This document shows, piece after piece, positions 49,740 through 60,051 of a stretch of DNA of 64,000 nucleotides. Position numbers and translations under genes: made by a program. Position 1 is the first letter of the stretch, and each line of letters opens with the position of its first letter. Origin of the DNA: Phascolomyces articulosus (taxonomy: Eukaryota > Mucoromycota > Mucoromycetes > Mucorales > Lichtheimiaceae); the NCBI GenBank assembly GCA_025677815.1, contig JAIXMP010000005.1, forward strand, positions 1,426,001 through 1,490,000, written 5' to 3'. The notes below the pieces were generated by a model. It saw only the letters and a program-made list of their open reading frames with translations, was not told the DNA's origin and did not search any database.

Positions 49740-50210
49740 TTAGAGAAGCATGCCAGCAGCAGCAACAACACCAACAGCACCAGCCAAAGTAACACCGATG
49801 GTGACCTTGCCCGCGGCAGAGTCTCCACCACCCAATCCTTTGGTAGCTTCAGCAACAAGACTGCTGACGCTGTTTTGGTATTCAGTAGGAATTTCGCTCA
49901 TGATGGAGTTGTAAGCAGAAGAAAGATCACCAGCATGTTCACTGGCATAGCTGGCAATGCTACTGAGGTAATCATCAGGAACATCAGTGGGGATATCAGT
50001 GGGGATGAGACCAGTAGGAGAAGCTATATTATATCAACGAATGTCAAGGTAATAGAATTAAAAGTATACATATAGATCAGTTATCCTATATATAGGTGCT
50101 AGTGTGTATTTATATAAATAATAATAATTTCAAAGATATGTACCATCTTGAGCCATAACATAGGCAGCAGGAGCAGCGATGAAAGCAAGGAGTGTAAGGG
50201 CTTTGACCAT
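49740..50210 (-). CDS. Small secreted/cell-surface protein with hydrophobic C-terminus
   Basis: Two exons, 50,144-50,210 and 49,740-50,023, joined by a GT..AG intron of 120 bp, give about 116 residues. The signal peptide is MVKALTLLAFIAAPAAYVMA, probably cleaved before QDAS. The mature part is TGLIPTDIPTDVPDDYLSSI, then ASYASEHAGDLSSAYNSIMS and SSLVAEATKGLGGGDSAAGK. It ends in a hydrophobic tail (VTIGVTLAGAVGVVAAAGML) with GGGDSAAG just before it, the form of a GPI-anchor signal. The G/C-richer, codon-biased coding sequence suggests high expression. A stress or cell-wall surface protein is a reasonable guess, but no family is recognised. It was confirmed by joining the exons in phase rather than from a single long ORF. 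Confidence 0.8.
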
Positions 50211-51225
50211 TTTGATGATGTTGTTTTTTGTGTTTGTTTTGTTGTGAGAAAAGAAGAAATAAAGACGTTGTGAAATCTTTTTTTTAGGAATACCAGGCAA
50301 TCCTTTTTATATCGAATTAAAAACTTATTGTGGACTAACTAAATCCATTCGAGACCGACACCATCTATAATTATTTGCAATGTGTGGCTGTGGATTTTCA
50401 TGATGTACCTCTAAGTTTTATTTGTGTTTCTTAATATTCACCCAGCAGCAAATTATGGCGCAGGTTACCAAGGTTGGTTGATTTAATGATTTTGTACGAC
50501 ATGTTATGAAGTAATTTGGCTTGCTGAGCGCGTCTTGGGATTGTAATACGAGTAGATCAGTGTTTTAGCTCAATTTTTGCAAGCAGGTAATTTGTCTGGT
50601 TTCATAATGATGCTTGCTATTTTTAAGGAGTTGAAAAAGGATCGAGTTCCTAAACTATTCCTTAAATAGATTTCTTATGTCGATTTGTGTTCCTTTCTGT
50701 GGCTAGTGGGAGACTGGAAATAGATTATAAAAAATGGAACACCAAGAAAACCAGAAAATTCCCCACTAAAAGTTCTTTTTTAAAAAGTGATACTCGTGAA
50801 TCCTGTAATAAAGTGTCTTTCTTCCTCCCGTCTTTGGAAAACGAATACAACAAAGTTTAGATATAGAAAAAAAAAACCCAAGCTTTTTCTTTTTGGAGGG
50901 AGGGGCTAAGGAATGTATGTTAAAAATGCCAAGCTCTTCTCTTCTTTCTTACTTCCCTCTATATATTACTACATATGTAGAGCAATTTTATATGCTTATT
51001 ATTGTTGTATGATTTCCAAAATTAGACCCTGATCTTAATGATATACTTAATTTATTAGTTTATATCATCACAATTATTATGGCTTCATTAAATAGTAAAC
51101 ATAATTTGCGGAAATTGTACATATTATTGGTTTATAATGATGACTTAATATATGCCATGCTGTAAATATCTCATCTTATCTAAAAGTTGCTAATGTCATA
51201 GAAACTTTCTTTGTTATTTTTAAGC
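50211..51225. other. Intergenic region upstream of the small secreted protein
   Basis: About 1 kb up to the target-site duplication of the Harbinger element. The first 100 bp contain purine/pyrimidine tracts likely to belong to the promoter and 5' UTR of the secreted-protein gene. No coding exon is supported. Confidence 0.5.
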
Positions 51226-51228
51226 AAT

Positions 51229-51330
51229 AGGGGGTTTCAAAAATTAAAAAATCGATTTTGAAAACTGCGAAATTTTCGACGATTTGATAAAAACGACGAT
51301 TTCACAGTTTAAATTACAGAACCAATTAAT
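51229..51330. repeat. Left terminal/subterminal region of the Harbinger element
   Basis: The 16-bp TIR is followed by CGATTTTGAAAACTGCG, and by repeated CGACGATTT motifs that reappear inverted at the right end. These are likely transposase or Myb-protein binding sites. Confidence 0.7.
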
Positions 51331-51451
51331 TTTCTTTATACAATAGCTGACCAATAATATAAAGTATTGTTTGTGTTCTTAAGTTGTACCTGCAAAATAG
51401 CCTGTGGGATTTTTTTTTCTGTTTTTGTAACTTCATTCAATTATTCAGAAG

Positions 51452-52660
51452 ATGGTGAAATTTTCACAAAAAAAGCGTGCACTTAAACGAATTCATTCAA
51501 CAATCAGAACATTAGAATTTCGTAAAGCATCTATGTTGACTGGATCTCGAGAATATTATTACACTCAAGGAGAAATCGACGAACTGATGCAACTCGTTAA
51601 AGGAATCGAGAGTTATCGATATCTCAACCCACGTCGAAGCATTCCTCAGCTTACAGAATACATGTCTTTTTTCTTTTCGTGGAATAATACTGAATTTCGG
51701 CGTATAGTACGTATGAAGAAAGAGTCTTTCAAATTGCTGGTTAAAAAGATTGCAAAGCACGACGTGTTTAAGCTTAAAGGCCGTGGACGTAAGCAAAGAC
51801 CCGTGTGGCTTCAGCTAGCCTGTACCCTGGAACGGTTAGCTCACGATGGAAGTGGCCGATCAGTGCATAGCATTGCACGGCAGTGGGGTATCGCAACTGG
51901 CTCGGTCAGTTTATACATTGGACGGGTCATTACAGCACTCAACGATCTTGCCCCTCAATACATCAAATGGCCAACTGCAACTGAAAGGCAGCAAATAGCA
52001 GCATCAATCATAGAAACACATAGGTTTCCTTCCTGTGTAGGGTTTATTGACGGCACTCATGTGATTCTGACACAAAAACCAAAAAAGCAAGGAGAGGTGT
52101 ATTTCAACCGAAAGCAACGCTATTCAATGAATGTACAAGCCATTTGTGATCACAGGAGGGTGATTCGACACATACAAGTTGGATTACCTGGTTGTTTCAG
52201 TGACTCATCTGCTCATAAAATGTCTGAAGTTTACAAGTTCCCTTTGGATTATTTCTCTGAAAATGAGTATATCCTTGGCGATTCTGGTTACGCACTTTCA
52301 GAACGTTTATTAACACCATACAAAGAACCAGCACTTCGAAACAATGACGACAACAAGGAATTCAACGAATTGCACTCTTCTGCAAGAGTCGCAATCGAAA
52401 ATACGTTTGGAATTTGGAAAGGAAGATGGCGCTATCTTAAAGGTATTGCACTACAATTACGAAATGACAAAGAATTCATTTTTTTGAATCATATTGTAAG
52501 AGCTACTGCAGTGCTTCACAACTTCCTTCTCCTTAACGATGACGATTGGGACCTCGCGAACGCTGGGATCGACCAAGAAGAAGTAGACTGTAGTGATTTT
52601 GAGACAGTCGATGTCAATGCATGGCGTGAATCCATCAAAGTAATTGTTTTACAAGAATAA
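51452..52660 (+). CDS. PIF/Harbinger (HARBI1-like) DDE transposase
   Basis: 402-residue uninterrupted frame. A basic N-terminus (MVKFSQKKRALKRIHSTIRT) precedes FRRIVRMKKESFKLLVKKI and a helix-turn-helix-like GRSVHSIARQWGIATGSVSL. The DDE core has the first Asp in SCVGFIDGTHVILTQKP, the second in ENEYILGDSGYALSERLLTP, and the Glu in SSARVAIENTFGIWKGRWRY; GLPGCFSDSSAHKMSE lies between. This is the DDE_4/HARBI1 pattern and all three acidic residues are present. It ends at TAA 52,658-52,660, 47 bp from the end of the convergent Myb-like gene. In the family, nuclear import and DNA binding depend on the partner protein. Confidence 0.93.
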   Translation: MVKFSQKKRALKRIHSTIRTLEFRKASMLTGSREYYYTQGEIDELMQLVKGIESYRYLNPRRSIPQLTEYMSFFFSWNNTEFRRIVRMKKESFKLLVKKIAKHDVFKLKGRGRKQRPVWLQLACTLERLAHDGSGRSVHSIARQWGIATGSVSLYIGRVITALNDLAPQYIKWPTATERQQIAASIIETHRFPSCVGFIDGTHVILTQKPKKQGEVYFNRKQRYSMNVQAICDHRRVIRHIQVGLPGCFSDSSAHKMSEVYKFPLDYFSENEYILGDSGYALSERLLTPYKEPALRNNDDNKEFNELHSSARVAIENTFGIWKGRWRYLKGIALQLRNDKEFIFLNHIVRATAVLHNFLLLNDDDWDLANAGIDQEEVDCSDFETVDVNAWRESIKVIVLQE

Positions 52661-52707
52661 ATTTTATTTCATATTGATATTTTATTATAAAAGAAAATTT
52701 AAAAAAA

Positions 52708-53871
52708 TTACAAAGTAAAGCGCTTATAAAGCGCCTCTGCTTCATCCGGAGAGCTGCCTCTCTCAAGAAGACTTTGGATGAACTGCAATTTGGTGACCAT
52801 TTCGCGATCATCTGCTTCTTTCAAAAACTTTATCCTTTCAAGCTCAAGTTTTTCTCGCTCGAGGCGCATCTTCTCTTCATGTTTCTTTTTCTTAAATTGT
52901 AGTAGATCATACTCTACTTTGAGTCGCTTGACACCTTGAGCGTCGTAAGCAGCAGTAAAGTTGCCATGACGCTTAGGCATCGAACCTACATCCTCTTCAT
53001 CTTCTTCATCCCCTTCTTCGTCTTCTTCATCTTCTCCTCCTTCTTCTTCTTCATCACCAAACTGGTCCAAGTGCCTCTCCGCACGCACAGGCGATTCATC
53101 GTCCTCATTGTTACCATCGCCAAGGAGGACATCCTCTTGTTCTTGCTCGGATGGCTGTATCACTGGACTACCAGCTCTTTCGTTATTACCACCTCCTACT
53201 GATCCACCAGATTCAGGACCGACATTACCGGCAGTGAACGACTCATAGTTTGATTCTATGTTAGTCATATGTTGATCGTTAGAATCATCTCCTGAACGTC
53301 CGCTTTCATTCGGATGCTGGTCGTCATCTGCTGGGTCTGTAGTGGGCGGTTCATGTCGTGTAGATGCTGGAGCCAGTGCGCTCGCATACCGAGTTGAACG
53401 ACGGATGATACCGCATTCCTCATGATATGACGGATTGACATTTTCTCTATGCTGGTACAATGCCTTTAATCGTTCATATCCGTAACACATGCTCTCTTTT
53501 TTGGCTACGATGGTATGAATGCCTTTTTTGCGATCATTGTCAGTGATGCCCCAACCAGTGGCACCCAAGCCATCGTCGCCGCATAGGTTAAAAACCTTCT
53601 TGAAGTTGTGGAACCAGGTTTCAAAACGTGATTTGGCACTATTGGCGGTCCAACCTGCTCCAACCTTTTCAGCCATAAGCTTATAAATTGCTATTTTACG
53701 AGTTTTTCTACTATCATTTTTAGGAACACTAGATTTGTGAATCCCACATAAACAGTCAAAATTCTCGGGCACTTCAATAATGCGTAGCATTATTTCATAT
53801 TGCTCTCGAGTACAATGTCTTCCATTGCGTTGAGATGTAGCATTAGTGCTGTTTTCGTTGGACATGTTCAA
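52708..53871 (-). CDS. Harbinger-associated Myb/SANT-like DNA-binding protein
   Basis: 387 residues from 53,871. The N-terminal trihelix/Myb-SANT-like domain (about residues 15-130) reads GRHCTREQYEIMLRIIEVPE, TRKIAIYKLMAEKVGAGWTA and SAKSRFETWFHNFKKVFNL. A disordered Ser/Asp/Glu-rich middle with a long acidic block (about 255-300) follows. A Lys/Glu coiled coil, VEYDLLQFKKKKHEEKMRLE then REKLELERIKFLKEADDREM, leads to the C-terminal SSPDEAEALYKRFTL. It occupies the position of the second protein in PIF/Harbinger elements, which binds the ends and partners the transposase. No introns or stops. Confidence 0.9.
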   Translation of the reverse strand: MNMSNENSTNATSQRNGRHCTREQYEIMLRIIEVPENFDCLCGIHKSSVPKNDSRKTRKIAIYKLMAEKVGAGWTANSAKSRFETWFHNFKKVFNLCGDDGLGATGWGITDNDRKKGIHTIVAKKESMCYGYERLKALYQHRENVNPSYHEECGIIRRSTRYASALAPASTRHEPPTTDPADDDQHPNESGRSGDDSNDQHMTNIESNYESFTAGNVGPESGGSVGGGNNERAGSPVIQPSEQEQEDVLLGDGNNEDDESPVRAERHLDQFGDEEEEGGEDEEDEEGDEEDEEDVGSMPKRHGNFTAAYDAQGVKRLKVEYDLLQFKKKKHEEKMRLEREKLELERIKFLKEADDREMVTKLQFIQSLLERGSSPDEAEALYKRFTL

Positions 53872-53966
53872 ACAGAAATTTCAAAAAAAAATTAAAGCTA
53901 AAAAATAACTAAACAAAATAGCGATTTTGACATAAATCCCCAGGAACACACTCCGACATCGATTTC

Positions 53967-54000
53967 ATGAAAACTGCGTCTCATGAGACGCAGTTTTCAT
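53967..54000. repeat. 34-bp perfect palindrome in the right subterminal region
   Basis: ATGAAAACTGCGTCTCA is followed immediately by its exact reverse complement. The GAAAACTGCG core occurs again at the left end (about 51,257) and, inverted, as part of CGAAAACTGCGACGAAAT near 54,016. It may be a cruciform or dimer-binding site for the Myb-like protein. Confidence 0.85.
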
Positions 54001-54596
54001 TTTCGTCGATTTCACGAAAACTGCGACGAAATTTTATTTTTGAAACCCCCTAATACTTTATATTCATTTTTTTTTACAACGCATATAGAGGAATAATAGA
54101 TAGAACCAGGTCAAATGTTATTATTATTATGATTATTATTATATGTTACCTGTCGACAAGTTCCTAGTAACATCACTTTATATAAAAAAAATTGTAGTGA
54201 CCAAGCAACAAGTAGAAATGCTGCTATCGATCTTTTTTTTACAACACACATTATATATTAAAAAATGTAGACTAAGACAAATAGTTTGTGGAACAATGTA
54301 CATGTTAAAGGCATTCAGATCACGACTCTTTTACTCAGTAGTATTCATCCCAAAATGCTAATAAACAATATTTTTTTTTTAAAAAAAATATAGTGATGTC
54401 CATTTAATTGTGTTAGATTACACCAATATTCCATTTTTACAAACCTATTGTTAGTTTGAATACTATCATCCATCCGGTTTATATATTATAATACGCGACG
54501 GATACTATGGATCGGTATTATTGTCATAAAATTCAAAGTGTGCTGAGATATTGAAATGAACTTTCTGTCTCCCCTTCCCTACATAAAAGAAAAAAA

Positions 54597-57500
54597 ATGC
54601 CTTCCGCTCTTTCTTCATCAACAGCTAAAGATAATGACATTCACCCTGATACAATTAAAAATGAACAAGATCACGCCCTAGGATCTTCACTTTTAGCTCG
54701 GGATTTTGAAGCATTGACTAATATTGATGATATACGCGAATGTCTTCGACTTCTTGACGAAGAAGAGACGCGAATCGATGCATCCCTTGATGAAATGCTA
54801 TCTAAAGAATCAGAACTTTTGGAAGCTTTAGGAACTTTGGATGTACTGAGGTAAGTATAAACAATGGACATACTTTTGTAAAAAAAAAAAAAGAAGAAGA
54901 AACAAAACAAAACAAAATGAGAGACGGAAGATCTTAGTAACTAAAGGTAGTATTTATTATTGTTATTATTAGACCACAGTTACGAAATTTGAAAACCGAT
55001 TCAGGGCAAATGATGAATACTATTACAAAAACATCACGACTTGCTGAAGGAATTAGTGATAAAGTTCGACAATTGGATCAAGAGCAGGTTAGTGTTTTTT
55101 TAATACTTCGAATAAAAATAGTCAGTTGAAAAAAAAGGGAAAGGAGAAAAAGTATTAATTTTTTATTATGCATTATAGTCCAGGGCCAAAGAATCGATTC
55201 ATTATGTAGAAGATGTTCAAGAACTGAAGAGATGCATTGCTGGTATTCAGGAAGCAATGAAACATAAAGATTATGATGCTGCAGCTAGTCTTCTGCAGAG
55301 CGCGTCAAAAATCGATCAAGCTATTCTTAATGGATCTTTGGCAGAGTTCACAGTGGTTAGTTACAACAAAGATAGACAGAACAGCATTATAGCTGTTACG
55401 CTCGTGTGCTAATGCACTATATATACGATTTATATAGCCGACGTCGGAAGATCCAGATCATCCAGCAAAGACACTTGCAGATGCGAAATCCGCTTTATTC
55501 GATATATTCTCTCAACGATTCGATGATGCAGTGATGCAGCGCAACGAAACAGATATCACACGTTATTTCAAATTATTCCCACTTATTGGTTGTCAAGCTG
55601 AGGGTCTTGATCGATATTCTCGATTTGTATGTAATATTGTCAAAGCACGATGTAGTGAAGAATTGCGCATGGGAAATAGTAAGTTCAGCCAGGAAAAAGT
55701 GAATGAAAGGGATTGAACATAAAGAGTTTGGGTGACAATAAAAAGAAAAAGAAAAAGAGCAATAGATACTTATTTGTAGGATAAAAACAAAATAATAGGT
55801 GCAGCCCCAGTATACTATGCCGATACCCTTACACGACTATTTGAAAACATTGCTGTGATTATCGATCAACATCAGCCTTTGGTAGAGTTGCATTACGGGC
55901 GTGGACGTATGTTACGTGTTATTCAACGGTTACAGGAAGAAAGCGATATAGAAAGTGGACGTATATTGGATCAATTTGTACAAAATCGCAAGATAGAATC
56001 CAAACTTGTCGAAATCCAATCTCTCAATATTGCCATGATTCGATCCTCTACAACAAACTGGAGCACTTCTCCTGGATCAAACGGGACAGCAACGGGTGGG
56101 AGCAATGGATCAAGTGGCACCGGAACTATGGGACAGACAAATATTAATAACAGCCCATTGACTGATCCACGCCAATTGGATGCCAATCTTTTGGAACTTG
56201 CATTAATAAGTCAGCGTAGTGCTTTATTTTATCAATTTATTAACGAGAGAGCTGATGATGAAATGGAGCAGATTGGAACGGATGAATCGACACAGGATAT
56301 GATTATGCATGGCAAGGATAAGCGATATTATGGAAATAATGGGTTGCTTTCATCTTCTGGATTAGTTAAACGTAACAAGGAACTCATGAATTCTTATTTG
56401 GTGATTGATGGCTATTTATTGAAGCGGAATATTGACAAGGTAAAATTACTATTAATATGGAGGAAAGAACCATTCTATGTAGGCGAGCAACTAAATTAGA
56501 AACATTTATATTGATGTAGGCTATGAAATTGGATGACTACGATCCAGCATCAAGTCAAACATCCACTTGCGTAGATGATGTTTTCTTTATTCTTAAAAAA
56601 GTCGTCAAAAGAAGTATATCTACATGTGGGCCAGAGGTTGTTGCCGCAACGGTCAAAGCCATTCTCAAAACATTGGACTCTGGTTACCTTCAAGTATTTC
56701 AACAGAAAATGTCTGTAACCTTTGCTGGACAAGAACCTGGTACTCGAAACGCAGAACGTTCTGCTGAACAAGCTAAAATCAACTACATGGTATGTGCTTC
56801 TCTTTTTAGGAATTATTGTAAGTAAATAATGACAATATTTATCATGACTCTAATATAAGTTACATATTATTATGTAGGTATTATTAAATAACTTGAATGT
56901 AAGCGCTGAATATATGGAAAGACTTGCGCAGGATGCACGACCTGAAGTAAAATCTGCAATTTGGAAGGACGCAGAGCATGATATCAAGATTGCTACCAAG
57001 GCGTTAGATGACCTCGCTGCAGCATCTTCTAAATTCCGAAAGTTATTACAGGTAAAAATTCGAGTGATAGAGGCAAACTGTATGTACTGTTGGGTTATTC
57101 ACCACCAAGGCTTCTGTAAAATACATAGAGTGGCATGGAACAATTGATGGGTCAAATATTAAAACCACGTGTTCGACCCTTATTTCAACATGCTTATCGA
57201 GAAGTTAAATATGTACTGGAAGAGGACGAATACAATGAAGCGGATGTGGATGAATTGTTTGTTAAACGATTCCGAGGAGGTTTTGACAAATTAATTGAAT
57301 CATATCGGCGTACGCTAACGGATACCAACTTCGCCTCTATTATGGGTTTACTTCTGGATGCTATTACTGCTCAATGGGAGCGTATTATATCGCAAACTCG
57401 ATTTAATCAATATGGTGCGTTGCGGTTTGATAAAGATTTACGTTCCGTAATCCACCATCTTTCATCCATGACTGAATGGCTTTCACGAGATCGATTTACT

Positions 57501-57879
57501 CGACTTAATCAAATGGCCACTTTACTCAATTTTGAAGAGGTATACTTTTTATCATATATCATATCATACTATATTATACTATCTTTTGCTTTTTATGTGA
57601 ATGATAGAAGAAAAGCCGTCTTTCCATGTATACTAAAATGGTATTAAAATATAGCCCTCTGAAATATACGATTATTGGGGTGCAAAGGCTGGGCCCGTCA
57701 GTTGGCGACTCACGGTTGCAGAAATCAAAAAAATATTGACATTGAGGTAAGAATCCTGTAAATTTGAGTAATCGTAGCTATAATGACTTCTGGGAATAAT
57801 GATGACTGAAATATTATGGAATATTACACGTAGACTTGACTTTGATGGGGATGAAGTGGCAAATCTCTCCTTATACTAA
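54597..57879 (+). CDS. COG4: Conserved oligomeric Golgi complex subunit 4
   Basis: Subunit of the COG tethering complex for retrograde intra-Golgi traffic. The start [14 protein letters not shown] is at 54,597; about nine exons. The COG4 N-terminal helical region reads [40 protein letters not shown], then [18 protein letters not shown] and [20 protein letters not shown]. The core reads [80 protein letters not shown] and [20 protein letters not shown]. The C-terminal part has [15 protein letters not shown] [20 protein letters not shown], and finally [20 protein letters not shown] with [14 protein letters not shown] to TAA 57,877-57,879. A Gly/Ser/Thr-rich insert (about 56,060-56,160) is not typical. 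The stop is 216 bp from the convergent NUFIP1-like gene's stop. Confidence 0.95.
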
Positions 57880-58095
57880 ATAAAATTACAATATCACACT
57901 TATTACGATTACAACAACATACATTCCTCTTTTATACCATGCTTTTTTTAATTAATATTTTTAATAATGATAGTGACTATAGAAATGCAAATGGATTATG
58001 TGTCATATAGTATTTGTAAATAAGATGATTGCAGAATATGGTACAGATGCAAGGGAGAAAGAAATAAAAAAAGAAATGAAACACTAGTATAAGAA

Positions 58096-59736
58096 TTATT
58101 CTTGTTGAGTTGGTGCTTGCCCATAAAAATCATTGTCTACCATATGTCGGAAACATTGTAAAATAACATTATGTTCATCGCGAATCTCTTTTGACAGCAA
58201 CTACAGAAATAGTAATACAATTATCGAGTTTAGTAATTTTTTTTGTTTGGATTAAAAAAAAAATGGATCACTCACCATGCGTAAAAGATTTGGTCGCTTT
58301 TGTACAGGCCTAACAACATCTTTTCTTTGTTGCTGATTTTGTCCCTATGTAAGCATATTGATCAGTATTAACAAAACTATATATTATTTTTACGAAGAAA
58401 CCCTTCATTCCAACCACCGCCTTACCTGCGGTTTTTCATGGACATAGCGACATTTATTTCCAAATTTACAAGATCCTTTCATAAATGCCCTACACCGAGG
58501 TCCAGCTCGGTGTGGCTTCTCAGGCAATGTAATTTTCCCCATACTTGAAGGATCTTTTGAAGTAACCGCATCCCGTTCCATATCCACACTCTCGTCATCG
58601 TCATTTTTATCGTTTTGAACATCTTTATCCTCCTCATCCTCATCGAGATCGTCTTCGGATCCATAATCTCCAAGCGCTCCCAATACACCTTCCTTTTTCG
58701 GTTCGCTTTTTTCTTCGTCTCTTTTACGCTTTTTATTGTTTTTGTTTGAACTAGATGGTAACTGACCACGGGCTTTTCGATCTTCAATTTCTTGTTTCTA
58801 TTTCAAGCATTGTATGCTTTTTAGATCTTTCATATGATGTAATGCTTTTCCATCAGACAAACTGCTTCAACTATTCTACCCGCATTACCTTGCGTTCCAT
58901 ATTTGCTTTTGAGGGCCAGTTCTTTTTTCTTGCTTCAATCCAAGCTGCCAAAGCTTCTGGTGTATCAATTTTTGGTGCATTAGGCGGAACAACCCCATCA
59001 GGTTTGCTTCTGTAAAATAAATTGTCCCAAATCCATTTTGTTAAAACTTTTAATACATCGCGTGCTAACTTTCTCTATTATTCACCTGTTTCTTACTTTT
59101 TCTTAGATTCACCTATACCATGTTCGACTGCTAAATGTTCGTCTAATACAGTTTTGATAGCAGTAAAGTCACATTTGGAACATTGGGTATGCTGTGCCAT
59201 ATGTTGTTCGATAGCTTTTGCTGAACGGTAATAACGATTACAACAAAATGTACTATATACATATACCTAGTTTAATACATATGGATAGATATAAAAAAAA
59301 TGCGATCAGAACAATGTTACCTTTGTTGAACCGTGTTAGTTGAAAGATCATCGTAGGCAACAACTGATCGTTGATGAGGGGTATACTCGGTATTATTCTG
59401 TGATTGCTGCTGTGGTGGTTGCTGTCGTTGTGGTTGTTGTTGATAGCAATATTGCTGGTGTTGTTGTGAATGTGGGCCGGATTGGGCGGAAGAACCACGT
59501 AATACAGAACTCATTGAAGCAGCAGCTAAAGCACCCAAATTCTGTCTTTGTTGGGTTTGTGTTTGTAAATGGTCAACGATAGATCCATTAGTTGAAGAAA
59601 GTTGTTGCTGTTGTGGATAGTATTCATTTTGGTTCGTTGCTCCTGGAACATTATAATATGACTGCTGTTGCTGTTGATAGTACTGTTGGCTCCATTGCCA
59701 GTTTGGATCGGACGATTGTGGCCAAGGGTATGACAT
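58096..59736 (-). CDS. NUFIP1-like box C/D snoRNP assembly factor (C2H2 + CCCH zinc fingers)
   Basis: NUFIP1 (yeast Rsa1) bridges box C/D snoRNP proteins and the R2TP chaperone in the nucleus. I chose MSYPWPQSSDPNWQWSQ at 59,736 as the start because the upstream in-frame Met adds only low-complexity residues. A Gln/Tyr-rich N-terminus precedes a zinc finger TFCCNRYYRSAKAIEQHMAQ with HTQCSKCDFTAIKTVLDEHL. The NUFIP1 conserved segment IDTPEALAAWIEARKKNWPS with KANMERK follows. A basic and acidic region leads to a CCCH finger, CRAFMKGSCKFGNKCRYVH (CX7CX5CX3H). It ends VILQCFRHMVDNDFYGQAPT then QQE, with TAA at 58,096-58,098. Six introns or so. It is divergent from the gene at 60,052. Confidence 0.85.
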
Positions 59737-60051
59737 GAAGTTATTGAGAAAGGAACAAATTAAAGAAAAAAAAACTTTTTTTTCCTGCAAAATGATCTCC
59801 AAAATGATGGACACAAGAAAACTCAGCTAACAAGCATGGCTCTTCAGTCCAAATGAAAACAATAGCTTAACGGTGACTTGGTGATAATGTAATCCTTAAC
59901 TTTTATTGTTATAGATACGAACATTTAGTATGGTACTAGAAATCATATTATAATCGCTGTGACAACGCTAACAAGAATAAAGTTGCATGAAAATAATAAA
60001 ATCCCGTCATTTCTCCTTTTTCCTTTTCTCTCCCTTTTTTTTCACCAAAAT

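Larger units (their letters stand above)
51229..54051. mobile_element. Structurally complete PIF/Harbinger transposon, 2,823 bp
   Basis: The terminal inverted repeat AGGGGGTTTCAAAAAT is perfect over 16 bp at both ends (51,229 and 54,051) and is flanked by direct 3-bp AAT (51,226-51,228 and 54,052-54,054). It contains the two genes typical of the superfamily in tail-to-tail orientation: DDE transposase (plus) and Myb/SANT-like DNA-binding protein (minus), both uninterrupted. Subterminal GAAAACTGCG motifs and a 34-bp palindrome mark the ends. Intact frames and ends suggest a recent insertion. The AAT target differs from the usual TWA of the family. Confidence 0.92.

Noticed and set aside
52936..53202. 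Plus-strand ORF inside the Harbinger element
   Set aside because: Antisense of the acidic block of the Myb-like gene; its Phe/Ile/Val composition follows from the complement of Glu/Asp codons.
59317..59814. Upstream Met (MSIILEIILQEKK) as the start of the NUFIP1-like gene
   Set aside because: The added 26 residues are AT-driven, without resemblance to the family; the Met at 59,736 gives a protein-like Gln/Tyr-rich N-terminus.
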